In this document: positions 42,990 through 48,934 of the stretch, in pieces | Position numbering within the stretch: position 1 is the first letter of the stretch | How the letters are laid out: every line of letters begins with the position of its first letter | Assembly: GCF_039539605.1 (NCBI RefSeq) | Contig: NZ_BAABDL010000051.1 | Location: 1 to 48,934 of the forward strand | Direction of reading: 5' to 3' | Origin: Amphibacillus indicireducens | Lineage (GTDB): Bacteria; Bacillota; Bacilli; Bacillales; Amphibacillaceae | Length of the DNA: 48,934 nt | Position numbers and translations under genes: made by a program | Notes under the pieces: model-generated | The model's input: only the letters and a program-made list of their open reading frames with translations | Told to the model about the DNA's origin: nothing | Databases searched by the model: none

Positions 42990-43976
42990 ATGAAAAATAA
43001 AATAAAAATCGGCATTGTTGGCTTTGGTAATCTTGGCAAAGGGGCCGTTGAAGCGATCAATGCGACAGATGATCTTGAGTTAGTTGCCGTATTTACACGG
43101 CGAAATCCAGAAGATTTACAAATTAATCAGCCAAATGTGAAAGCATTACATGTTGATGATGCTGCTGATTATCAGGATCAAATCGATGTGATGCTACTCT
43201 GTGGTGGCTCAGCAACTGATTTACCAGAACAAACACCAAAATTTGCTCAACTCTTTAACACAGTTGATAGTTATGATAACCATGGTGAAATTCCGGAATT
43301 TTATCAAGCAGTTGATCAAGTTGCTCGTAAAAGTAAAACAACGGCAATTATTTCAGTTGGCTGGGATCCAGGATTATTTTCGACAAACCGAGTGATCGCT
43401 GATGCGATTTTACCGAATGGAGAAAATTATACTTTTTGGGGTAAAGGCTTAAGTCAAGGCCACTCTGATGCTGTTCGTCGAGTTAACGGTGTTAAAAACG
43501 GTGTTCAATATACGATTCCATCTGAAGATGCGATTGAAAAAGTGAGAAGTGGAAGCAATCCGTCGCTAGAAACAGCTGAAAAGCACAACCGAATTTGCTA
43601 CGTTGTTGCGGAGGAAGGCGCAGATCAAGCAACAATTGAACATGACATTAAAATGATGCCTAACTACTTTGCAGATTACAACACTGAAGTCCATTTTATT
43701 ACTGAAGAAGAACTTGCCCGCGATCACTCGAAAGCACCCCACGGTGGCTTTGTGATTCGCGGTGGCCAAACAGGGGCAAACAATAAACAAATTTATGAGT
43801 TTTCGTTAAAACTTGATAGCAATCCAGAATTTACAGCAAGTGTTCTAGTTGCCTATGCGCGGGCAGCTTACCGCTTAAATCAAGATCAACAATATGGGGC
43901 AAAAACGGTCTTTGATGTCGCACCAAGCTATCTTTCACCACGCTCTTCTCATGATTTAAGACGTAATTTTTTATAA
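42990..43976 (+). CDS. ddh: meso-Diaminopimelate D-dehydrogenase
   Basis: NADPH-dependent enzyme of 328 residues that makes meso-2,6-diaminopimelate from tetrahydrodipicolinate in one step (dehydrogenase branch of lysine and peptidoglycan precursor synthesis). The Rossmann motif IGIVGFGNLGKGA is at residues 7-19. Family motifs DSYDNHGEIP, SVGWDPGLFS (about 122-131), GLSQGHSDAVRR, VGFVIRG-like GGFVIRGG and ARAAYRL are present. The ATG follows AAGGGG. Present in some Bacillaceae (for example Lysinibacillus) and Corynebacterium, absent from B. subtilis. Monocistronic, with its own promoter and terminator. Confidence 0.95.
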   Translation: MKNKIKIGIVGFGNLGKGAVEAINATDDLELVAVFTRRNPEDLQINQPNVKALHVDDAADYQDQIDVMLLCGGSATDLPEQTPKFAQLFNTVDSYDNHGEIPEFYQAVDQVARKSKTTAIISVGWDPGLFSTNRVIADAILPNGENYTFWGKGLSQGHSDAVRRVNGVKNGVQYTIPSEDAIEKVRSGSNPSLETAEKHNRICYVVAEEGADQATIEHDIKMMPNYFADYNTEVHFITEEELARDHSKAPHGGFVIRGGQTGANNKQIYEFSLKLDSNPEFTASVLVAYARAAYRLNQDQQYGAKTVFDVAPSYLSPRSSHDLRRNFL

Positions 43977-43986
43977 AATAAATGCT

Positions 43987-44022
43987 GAGGCACTTCAATT
44001 ATTTTTGAAGTGCCTCTTTTTT
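43987..44022 (+). terminator. Terminator after ddh
   Basis: A perfect 12-base-pair stem GAGGCACTTCAA / TTGAAGTGCCTC with a 6-base loop, followed by six T residues. Confidence 0.93.
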
Positions 44023-44024
44023 GT

Positions 44025-44053
44025 TTGACAGCAGAAATATTTTGTTATATAAT
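44025..44053 (+). promoter_or_regulatory. Consensus sigma-A promoter of the Mhq-type pair
   Basis: TTGACA (44025-44030), exactly 17 bases and TATAAT (44048-44053): a perfect consensus promoter. It is followed by an unusually long leader of about 200 bases before the dioxygenase start, and is covered by an operator-like palindrome. Confidence 0.9.
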
Positions 44054-44073
44054 TATCTTGAATTCGAGATAAT
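44052..44073 (+). promoter_or_regulatory. MhqR-like operator overlapping the -10
   Basis: The palindrome ATCTTGAATTCGAGAT, extended by ATT/AAT on both sides, differs from the B. subtilis MhqR (YkvE) operator TATCTCGAATTCGAGATA, as I remember it, by one base in the core. It begins within the -10 and covers the start site, as expected for a repressor. A second palindrome TTATCTAGATAA lies at 44094-44105. The regulated gene is an MhqO/MhqA-type dioxygenase, which fits a quinone-responsive MarR-family repressor. Confidence 0.8.
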
Positions 44074-44262
44074 ATTATAAATAATAAAGTAATTTATCTA
44101 GATAATAATTATTGAACTTACTAAATTAACTCCATCGACGAATCAAAGTAAATCGTTATCATGATTATGGAAAGTGTAAAGCAAGATTATTGTTAGCCGG
44201 TCGATGTATTTATAGCTTGATTCAGATATGCTTAATAAAAAATTTTAATCGGAGTGTGGAAA

Positions 44263-45201
44263 ATGAGTAAAAAAACAGCTGGGATCCACCATATTACTGC
44301 AATTGTTGGCCATCCACAGGAGAATACAGATTTTTATGCAGGTATTTTAGGATTAAGATTGGTCAAAAAAACGGTCAACTTCGATGACCCAGGAACGTAC
44401 CATTTATATTTCGGCAATCAAGGCGGTGAACCTGGAACAATTATCACTTTCTTCCCTTGGATCGGCGCCTATCAAGGCGAAATTGGTGGCGGACAGGTTG
44501 GGTTTACAACATATGCAATTCCTGAAGGGACGTTTGATTTTTGGCAAAAACGATTGGAAAAATTCAATATTCCAACAAGAATCACAACCCGATTTGGCGA
44601 AACTTTTTTACAATTTAAAGATCCACACGGGCTCCAATTAGAACTTGTTGAGCGTGCGGCTGGAAAGTTAAACGATCGAACGTTTGGCGATATTACACCA
44701 GAAGTCGCAATTAAAGGCTTTGGTGGTGCGGTTCTTTATTCAACTGATTTTGAACAAACAAATGCAACACTAGTTGACACGATGGGACTTGAAAAGGTTG
44801 CTGAAGAAGGTAACTTGATTCGTTTTAAATCAAGTAGTGATCTAGGAAATATCATCGATATTAGACAAACAAATATGGCAAGAGGACGCATGGGTGTTGG
44901 AACTGTTCATCACATTGCCTGGCGTGCCAATGACGACATTGACTTAAGAGATTGGCAAAATGAAGTTGATAAAAAAGGGCATCACGTAACAGAGGTAAAG
45001 GATCGAAACTACTTTAACGCGATCTACTTCAGAGAACCTGGCGAAATTCTTTATGAAATTGCAACAGATCCACCAGGATTCGCCCATGATGAATCATATG
45101 AGACGATGGGAGAAGCAATAAAACTACCTGCTCAATATGAAAATAGACGCGAAGAATTGACTGGACCACTTGTACCAATTGAAGTGAGAGTATTAGACTA
45201 G
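44263..45201 (+). CDS. Ring-cleaving dioxygenase, MhqO/MhqA-like (VOC family)
   Basis: Glyoxalase/extradiol dioxygenase of the vicinal oxygen chelate superfamily, 312 residues, two tandem modules. Metal ligands are visible: His in GIHHITAIVG (residue about 6), His in GVGTVHHIAWRA (about 216) and Glu in ILYEIATDPPGFA (about 264). Members of the Mhq group detoxify hydroquinones and catechols. The ATG at 44263 has GGAGTG upstream; the GTG at 44254 is inside that ribosome site. First gene of a two-gene operon with the flavin reductase. Confidence 0.9.
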   Translation: MSKKTAGIHHITAIVGHPQENTDFYAGILGLRLVKKTVNFDDPGTYHLYFGNQGGEPGTIITFFPWIGAYQGEIGGGQVGFTTYAIPEGTFDFWQKRLEKFNIPTRITTRFGETFLQFKDPHGLQLELVERAAGKLNDRTFGDITPEVAIKGFGGAVLYSTDFEQTNATLVDTMGLEKVAEEGNLIRFKSSSDLGNIIDIRQTNMARGRMGVGTVHHIAWRANDDIDLRDWQNEVDKKGHHVTEVKDRNYFNAIYFREPGEILYEIATDPPGFAHDESYETMGEAIKLPAQYENRREELTGPLVPIEVRVLD

Positions 45202-45212
45202 GAGGCATGACT

Positions 45213-45824
45213 TTGTTATCTTTTGATCCAAACCAAATTTCTGAACGACAAAACTATAAATTTTTAATTGGCACAATCATTCCAAGACCAATCGCATTTG
45301 TCACAAGCACTGGTACTGATGAGATCATTAACGGCGCACCATTTAGCTATTTTAATGTCGTTTCATCTAATCCACCAATGATTTCGATTGCTGTCCAACG
45401 TAAAGCCGGACAAATGAAAGATACTGCTAGAAATATAATCAAAAATAAAGAATTTGTTGTTCATATTGTTGATCAAGCAAATGTTGAACAAATTAATGAA
45501 ACAGCTGCCAATCTTGCACCGACGGAAAGTGAATTGATCCGAGCAAAGTTAACAACCGTACCAAGCGAAAAGATTTCTGTTCCTGGAGTCAAGGAAGCAA
45601 AAGTACGCTTTGAATGTGTCTTAGAAAAAGCTGTTGAGCTTGGTGAAGCCGGTAATGTTGGTGTCGATCTGTTAATTGGTAAAATCGTTCACTATCATAT
45701 TGATGAAACCATTTACCAAGAGGATCAACGGATTGATCCCGACCAATTAGCAACAGTAAGCCGATTGGCAGGTAACAACTACGCCAAAATCGGTGAAATC
45801 TTTGAAATTGTTCGACCTGATTAA
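45213..45824 (+). CDS. Flavin reductase-like FMN-binding protein
   Basis: A split-barrel FMN-binding protein of about 203 residues (Flavin_Reduct domain; flavoredoxin type). Typical motifs are LIGTIIPRPIAFVTS (about 18-32), NGAPFSYFNVVSSNPPMISI (about 41-60) and FVVHIVD. It probably supplies reduced flavin or reduces quinones. The ribosome site AGGAGG is only one base before the ATG at 45207, so the TTG at 45213 (7-base gap) is the better start. It lies 5 to 11 bases after the dioxygenase and is co-regulated with it. Confidence 0.87.
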   Translation: MLSFDPNQISERQNYKFLIGTIIPRPIAFVTSTGTDEIINGAPFSYFNVVSSNPPMISIAVQRKAGQMKDTARNIIKNKEFVVHIVDQANVEQINETAANLAPTESELIRAKLTTVPSEKISVPGVKEAKVRFECVLEKAVELGEAGNVGVDLLIGKIVHYHIDETIYQEDQRIDPDQLATVSRLAGNNYAKIGEIFEIVRPD

Positions 45825-45828
45825 AAGC

Positions 45829-46075
45829 AAAAGAGGCTGGGACAAAAAGTATCGTAATTTTAACATAACCCGAACGATTCAAAATCGATTCGGGTTATTT
45901 ACATGTGAAATAAAATATCCCACCGCTACGTCAAAATCCTTCGCTTCCCGCGGGCGTGGCTTCAGCTAACGCTTTTCCCGCAGGTGTCTCAGTATTTTGA
46001 CTACGCTGATGTTACTCTTACATTTTAATGTTCGGTTTTGATTAACCTTATTTTGTTATGTCCAATCTCTTTTTT
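45829..46075. mobile_element. MITE-like repeat element with inverted ends, about 247 bp
   Basis: The ends are imperfect inverted repeats: AAAAGAGGCTGGGACA (45829-45844) and, on the opposite strand at 46059-46075, AAAAGAGATTGGACA. Inside are a hairpin AACCCGAA / TTCGGGTT (45869-45897 region) and a GC-rich block with its own inverted repeat (CGCTACGTCAAAAT at 45924, ATTTTGACTACGC at 45994). The block text TCCCGCGGGCGTGGCTTCAG with CTTTTCCCGCAGGTGTCTC resembles, from memory, GC-rich repeats common between genes of Bacillaceae. No coding content. It is a good site for recombination next to the gene remnants that follow. Confidence 0.65.
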
Positions 46076-46136
46076 GGTTATTTCTATGATTCATCCTCGT
46101 ACGAACATAATGTTGAGATATCGAGCATAGCCCAAG

Positions 46137-46430
46137 TCAATCCTCAATCAAGCGTTTATTGTTAATTTCATATCTCCGATCAGCGACGCGCTCAATCAAT
46201 CTTTGATCATGCGTGACAAAAAGAATTGTCCCCTGATATGAAATCATCACACGTTCCAAAGCCTCAATCGCTTTTAGATCTAAAAAGTTAGTCGGTTCAT
46301 CTAATAAGGGGATGTTATACCTACCAAGAAAAAGCTGACATAACCACAACCTGATCGCTTCGCCAGCTTTAATCTTGTCTGTTCACCACCACTTAAATGA
46401 CTGGATTGATCCTTTTTATCCTCAGCAGTT
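46137..46430 (-). pseudogene. ABC-F ATPase 3' remnant with a frameshift
   Basis: The minus strand keeps only the last part of an ABC-F (Msr/Vga/Lsa-type) ATPase: signature HLSGGEQTRLKLA at about 46366-46403, then after a one-base shift near 46353-46365 the frame EAIRLWLCQLFLGRYN, Walker B LLDEPTNFLD, and the switch region ILFVTHDQRLIERVADR to the stop at 46137. The first ABC module, Walker A and linker are missing. Such proteins protect ribosomes against antibiotics; this piece cannot function. It directly abuts the stop of the methyltransferase-like gene. Confidence 0.88.
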
Positions 46431-47306
46431 CTACAAGTAACATAAAATTGATTTTTCAATCCAGTAAGAAAAAATTGACTCTGGACTATGCTTCTCGTAT
46501 TGCTTCATTTTCAAATAGAGATCGATCCCGTCAGATACATCGTGCCACAAATCGGTAAAAATATAATCATAGTTTTGCTTAGCTAATTGCGTTTCAGCAT
46601 ATTCAAATACATCTGCTTTAATGATATTAATTTTCTCTCGATGTGTAAATTGCGGTAAAATATAAGTTTTGAACAAATCAATCACATCTTGATTACTTTC
46701 AACAATCGTAACCCGTTCAACATTGTCCTTTTCAGAAACCATAAACGGATAATAACCAAGTCCTAATCCAAATGTGAGTACCTTTCCAAATGCACGGTCC
46801 ACTGGCTCTTTCATCGTTTCAATTTCATTTGGTGTAATCGTCATCCAAATCCGATCGTTCTCTAAAATGGCTGGAAATTCAAACTCTGTTGAGAAGAAAC
46901 CAACTTGAGGAATTTGTCGTCCATTCGCTTGTTGAACAATATCATTGAAAACAAAACCCTCGTATGCCTGATATTTTTCATATTTCAACTCACTTTGACC
47001 AATTTTCAGCGATGGTATTTTGATCTTTTGATAATAGGGATTATTCTGATAATCATTCACCTCAAGCCGATGAATCATCTGATTAAAATAATGATGGAAT
47101 AATCGTTTATCTGCACGATCATCGACAATATCCAAACCAAATGCCGATGCCAAAATTGTTCTAAACGCATATTCCTCTGACACACCTACCTCCACTAACG
47201 CATCAATATCTGCTTTTTTAATAAAATCTGGTGCTTGATTTAAGTAGTTACTCATGTAAGCAAAGACTTGATGGTTATCTCGCTTTATTGCTTGATCATC
47301 TTCCAC
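46431..47306 (-). CDS. Spermidine synthase-like SAM-dependent methyltransferase, probably shortened
   Basis: About 291 residues. A leading helical region is followed by a Rossmann methyltransferase core: motif I VLTFGLGLGYYPF, acidic VTIVESNQDVIDLF and post-I NYDYIFTDLWHD. It resembles a group of spermidine-synthase-like proteins, but the polyamine-binding residues cannot be confirmed. The sequence ends abruptly after FSYWIEKSILCYL, exactly where the ABC-F remnant begins, so the C-terminal part is probably lost. The GTG at 47306 with GAGGG 8 bases upstream is the best start; the ATG at 47321 lacks a ribosome site. It overlaps or abuts the preceding kinase gene. Confidence 0.7.
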   Translation of the reverse strand: MEDDQAIKRDNHQVFAYMSNYLNQAPDFIKKADIDALVEVGVSEEYAFRTILASAFGLDIVDDRADKRLFHHYFNQMIHRLEVNDYQNNPYYQKIKIPSLKIGQSELKYEKYQAYEGFVFNDIVQQANGRQIPQVGFFSTEFEFPAILENDRIWMTITPNEIETMKEPVDRAFGKVLTFGLGLGYYPFMVSEKDNVERVTIVESNQDVIDLFKTYILPQFTHREKINIIKADVFEYAETQLAKQNYDYIFTDLWHDVSDGIDLYLKMKQYEKHSPESIFSYWIEKSILCYL

Positions 47307-47310
47307 GCTC

Positions 47311-47820
47311 TCATCCCTCATTCTGTTTCTTAAATTTTCTAACTTCCTTTAACGAAGACAATATGATAACGTTCTTCTCAACCGAAAGCTCTTCTAACAT
47401 TTTAATTAATGCTGGTCTTCTTTTTTGGGGAAAGTCCCAAATCCATTTGAAAAATTTAAAGTCAAATCTTTCTTCACAACCTTCTCCCATATCTGGTCTC
47501 GTCTGATTTCGATAGTGGATTACTCTTTTAAACGCCCGATAAAGACAAATCACTCGATGAATATCTAAAAAAATAATTGTATCAGCAGCTGTTAAACGGA
47601 GATCAAAGGTACTCCCATAATTTCCATCGATAATCCAACTATCCTGCTTCACCAAACGACTTTGTATCTCTCGTTGTGTTTCTCTCGATACTAAAACCCA
47701 ATTTGGTTGCCAGAATAATGCATCTAAATGATAGACGTCAATAGCTAGCTTTTCACTTAATTGTCGAGCCAAAGTTGATTTTCCAGCACCACCAGAACCA
47801 ATGATCGCAATTTTCCTCAT
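47311..47820 (-). CDS. P-loop nucleotide kinase-like protein (DNA topology modulation protein FlaR-like)
   Basis: A 169-residue protein with Walker A GSGGAGKSTLARQL (residues 8-21), the conserved YHLDALFWQPNW (about 30-41), WIIDGNYG (about 62-69) and a C-terminal basic helix region (RFDFKFFKWIWDFPQKRRP). This is the adenylate-kinase-like family often annotated as topology modulation protein; its substrate is not established. The ATG follows GGGGGTCTT. It has its own promoter and is followed without a gap by the methyltransferase-like gene. Confidence 0.85.
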   Translation of the reverse strand: MRKIAIIGSGGAGKSTLARQLSEKLAIDVYHLDALFWQPNWVLVSRETQREIQSRLVKQDSWIIDGNYGSTFDLRLTAADTIIFLDIHRVICLYRAFKRVIHYRNQTRPDMGEGCEERFDFKFFKWIWDFPQKRRPALIKMLEELSVEKNVIILSSLKEVRKFKKQNEG

Positions 47821-47852
47821 AAGACCCCCACTAAAGTGTTTCTAGACTCTCT

Positions 47853-47882
47853 ATTATACTACTAGAAAAAATTATTTTTCAA
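47853..47882 (-). promoter_or_regulatory. Promoter of the P-loop kinase gene
   Basis: On the minus strand TTGAAA (47877-47882), 18 bases and TATAAT (47853-47858), about 33 bases upstream of the start. Confidence 0.7.
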
Positions 47883-48041
47883 AGGTTTTTAACCCTCAAA
47901 GATAGAATTACCTTTGTTTTTTGATCATAATCAATGAATTGTCACATTCGTTTTCTAAAAATAGATATTTTAATATGCGCTTAACGAACTTCCCAAATCA
48001 CTAAAGATCATTTATACTAAGATCGTCAGGAGGTGATATTT

Positions 48042-48407
48042 ATGGAAGAATCGACAGTACTCAATCAAATTCTAGACACATTAAATATTTTCGAACAAAA
48101 AGTTGAGCAACAATTTAAAACGATAGATAATAGATTCAATCAAATCAATCAAAGACTTGATGCAATCGAATCTAGACTTGATGCGGTAGAACTCAGACTT
48201 GATGAGATGGACAAGCGTTTTGATGCAATGGACGAAAAAATCGATCAAGGTTTTGCAAATATCAATACCCGACTCGGTCGCCAAGAGATAAAAAATGACA
48301 GCATGCGTGTTGAATTAATCGAAACACAAGAAACCACAAACTTCTTATTAAAAAAAGTGACACAGCATGAAAAAAGATTCCTCGAACTTGCTACTTCATC
48401 AAGTTAA
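48042..48407 (+). CDS. Coiled-coil heptad-repeat protein
   Basis: A 121-residue acidic protein made of a continuous coiled coil. Residues about 30-75 are tandem seven-residue units (RLDAIES, RLDAVEL, RLDEMDK, RFDAMDE, KIDQGFA), encoded by 21-base DNA repeats starting at 48153, 48174 and 48195. No signal peptide or catalytic motif. I chose the ATG at 48042 because AGGAGG ends 7 bases upstream; the GTG at 48033 is within that site. It may form trimeric or tetrameric bundles; function unknown. Similar short proteins occur in many Firmicutes and phages. Confidence 0.8.
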   Translation: MEESTVLNQILDTLNIFEQKVEQQFKTIDNRFNQINQRLDAIESRLDAVELRLDEMDKRFDAMDEKIDQGFANINTRLGRQEIKNDSMRVELIETQETTNFLLKKVTQHEKRFLELATSSS

Positions 48408-48411
48408 AATG

Positions 48412-48445
48412 CCTTAGAATCACTGGTCTAAGGTTATTTTCTTTT
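48412..48445 (+). terminator. Terminator after the coiled-coil gene
   Basis: CCTTAGA, an 8-base loop, TCTAAGG and TTATTTTCTTTT, 5 bases after the stop codon. Confidence 0.87.
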
Positions 48446-48480
48446 ATACTGCAACAATTATCCTTCAAGTTCTCCACAAC

Positions 48481-48520
48481 AAAATGTCTTTACTAGATCT
48501 GAACTGACCTAGTAAAGACA
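48481..48520 (-). terminator. Terminator of the c-di-GMP riboswitch transcript
   Basis: On the minus strand a perfect 12-base-pair stem TGTCTTTACTAG / CTAGTAAAGACA with a 12-base loop, followed by TTTTGTTG. It lies about 190 bases after the aptamer, so it closes the transcript and is not the usual aptamer-proximal expression platform. Confidence 0.85.
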
Positions 48521-48546
48521 ACTATTCTAACCACATAAATTTCTAG

Positions 48547-48678
48547 TTAAGGTACTTGAGCAACATCGTAAGCATCATTCCTATTATACTGGCACCTGAC
48601 ACAGTGACCACTATAGACGCTAATTTTATGCCTCCCCTGCAAACGGCATTTAATTATTTTTTTGAAAAACTCTATCAT
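48547..48678 (-). CDS. Small reading frame (43 aa) downstream of the c-di-GMP riboswitch, possibly frameshifted
   Basis: The ATG at 48678 has AGGGG 8 bases upstream and encodes 43 residues beginning MIEFFKKIIKCRLQG. As written the rest is polar (SVYSGHCVRCQYNRN). If one G is removed from the GGGG run at about 48633-48636, the frame becomes LQGGIKLASIVVTVSGASII and GMMLTMLLKYLN, a convincing single transmembrane helix of a 44-residue membrane peptide that ends at 48543. So either a frameshifted gene or an out-of-frame remnant. It is the only cistron-like frame between the riboswitch and the terminator. Confidence 0.5.
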   Translation of the reverse strand: MIEFFKKIIKCRLQGRHKISVYSGHCVRCQYNRNDAYDVAQVP

Positions 48679-48711
48679 ACCCGTATCCCCTAATAAATGA
48701 GATCAGAGGTG

Positions 48712-48797
48712 CTTTGGTAACTCGGCTGCCATAGCGAATCGATCAATCGCCTTAGACCCTAGTTTTGCGTCCTTAGCTTTCACTAAGTTTGCCTTTT
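48712..48797 (-). promoter_or_regulatory. Cyclic di-GMP-I (GEMM-I) riboswitch
   Basis: The minus strand shows the conserved aptamer elements in order: GGCAAAC (48787-48793), a stem capped by the GAAA tetraloop, GGACGCAAAAC (ligand-binding guanine in GACGCAAA), the tetraloop receptor half TCTAAGG, a variable P2 hairpin (GGCGATTGATCGATTCGC), the receptor half CTATGG, and CAGCCGAGTTACC. This is the class I c-di-GMP sensor. The bases CCTCT just after the aptamer can pair with the AGGGG ribosome site of the small frame below, suggesting translational control (inference). Confidence 0.93.
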
Positions 48798-48816
48798 CAT
48801 ATCGCCTACTTAACTA

Positions 48817-48845
48817 ATAATCCGGTATAAAAGACCTAGTGTCAA
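48817..48845 (-). promoter_or_regulatory. Promoter of the c-di-GMP riboswitch transcript
   Basis: On the minus strand a consensus TTGACA (48840-48845), exactly 17 bases and GATTAT (48817-48822). Transcription should begin about 15 bases before the aptamer. The remaining 89 bases to the window edge are AT-rich and show no gene. Confidence 0.75.
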
Positions 48846-48934
48846 TAGTTTCGACAAAAGTTTAGCTATGAAGAGTAAATTTATTTAAATGCATATTACT
48901 TGCTCAAACTGTGAGTTAAATTTTACCATCTGGT

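Noticed and set aside
46137..46349. Free-standing 70-residue ATPase gene
   Set aside because: The upstream bases encode the ABC signature in another frame, so this is the end of a broken ABC-F gene and not a small gene.
48601..48660. Second small frame (LASIVVTVSGASII) as an independent gene
   Set aside because: It has no ATG, GTG or TTG start with proper spacing to the GGGGAGG; it is better explained as the continuation of the upstream frame after a one-base shift.
1..48934. tRNA, rRNA genes, CRISPR arrays, prophage or integrase genes
   Set aside because: I looked for cloverleaf-type sequences, regularly spaced direct repeats and phage structural or integrase motifs and found none; the holin-like YvlD is a housekeeping envelope protein.

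Overview
The window is chromosomal DNA of a low-GC, endospore-former-type Firmicute of the family Bacillaceae. The evidence is the gene order (uvrB-uvrA-yvlC-yvlD, hprK-lgt-ppaX-yvoF, minJ-ctpB-M23-ftsX-ftsE-yitT-prfB-secA, flaG-fliD-fliS-fliT, hpf), which closely follows Bacillus subtilis, together with sigma-A, sigma-D and probable CcpA sites of the Bacillus type. An Amphibacillus/Halobacillus-like lineage is my guess from general appearance (orphan XylR, DAP dehydrogenase, PabB-PabC fusion); I cannot prove the genus.

Layout. 0-4.6 kb (minus): a divergent GlpD/GlpO-like flavoprotein, yvoF, ppaX, an intergenic repeat in place of yvoD, lgt and hprK. 4.7-6.8 kb: a fused para-aminobenzoate synthase/lyase with a MITE-like element directly upstream. 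6.9-14.1 kb: yvlD, yvlC, uvrA, uvrB, prfC. 14.2-17.4 kb (plus): a large SWIM/SNF2 helicase. 17.4-28.4 kb (minus): the division and export block minJ, ctpB, an EnvC-like M23 peptidase, ftsX, ftsE, a YitT protein, prfB (with programmed frameshift) and secA. 28.6-31.5 kb: a DUF4340 protein and a divergent XylR-type ROK repressor. 31.6-35.1 kb: hpf and the flagellar filament-cap operon flaG-fliD-fliS-fliT behind a perfect sigma-D promoter. 35.1-39.5 kb: a phospholipase-D protein, YugP with a 54-residue coupled leader gene, and a two-component system. 39.7-41.2 kb: three adjacent broken small genes. 41.3-45.8 kb: an OsmC protein behind a SAM-I riboswitch, an unknown membrane protein, ddh, and an Mhq-type dioxygenase/flavin reductase pair behind an MhqR-like operator. 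45.8-48.9 kb: an accessory tail with a repeat element with inverted ends, an ABC-F gene remnant fused to the end of a shortened methyltransferase, a P-loop kinase, a coiled-coil repeat protein, and finally a cyclic-di-GMP-I riboswitch with its own promoter and terminator around a tiny reading frame.

How it works together. Most of the window is housekeeping: excision repair, translation termination, Sec export, FtsEX-controlled wall hydrolysis, HPr-based carbon control and flagellar assembly. The unusual content sits between genes and at the right end: four riboswitch/operator systems or strong regulatory sites, three related or MITE-like repeats, and several genes damaged by homopolymer shifts, a nonsense codon or truncation. 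The most interesting candidate is the c-di-GMP riboswitch unit at 48.48-48.85 kb, which appears to control nothing larger than a 43-44 residue peptide.
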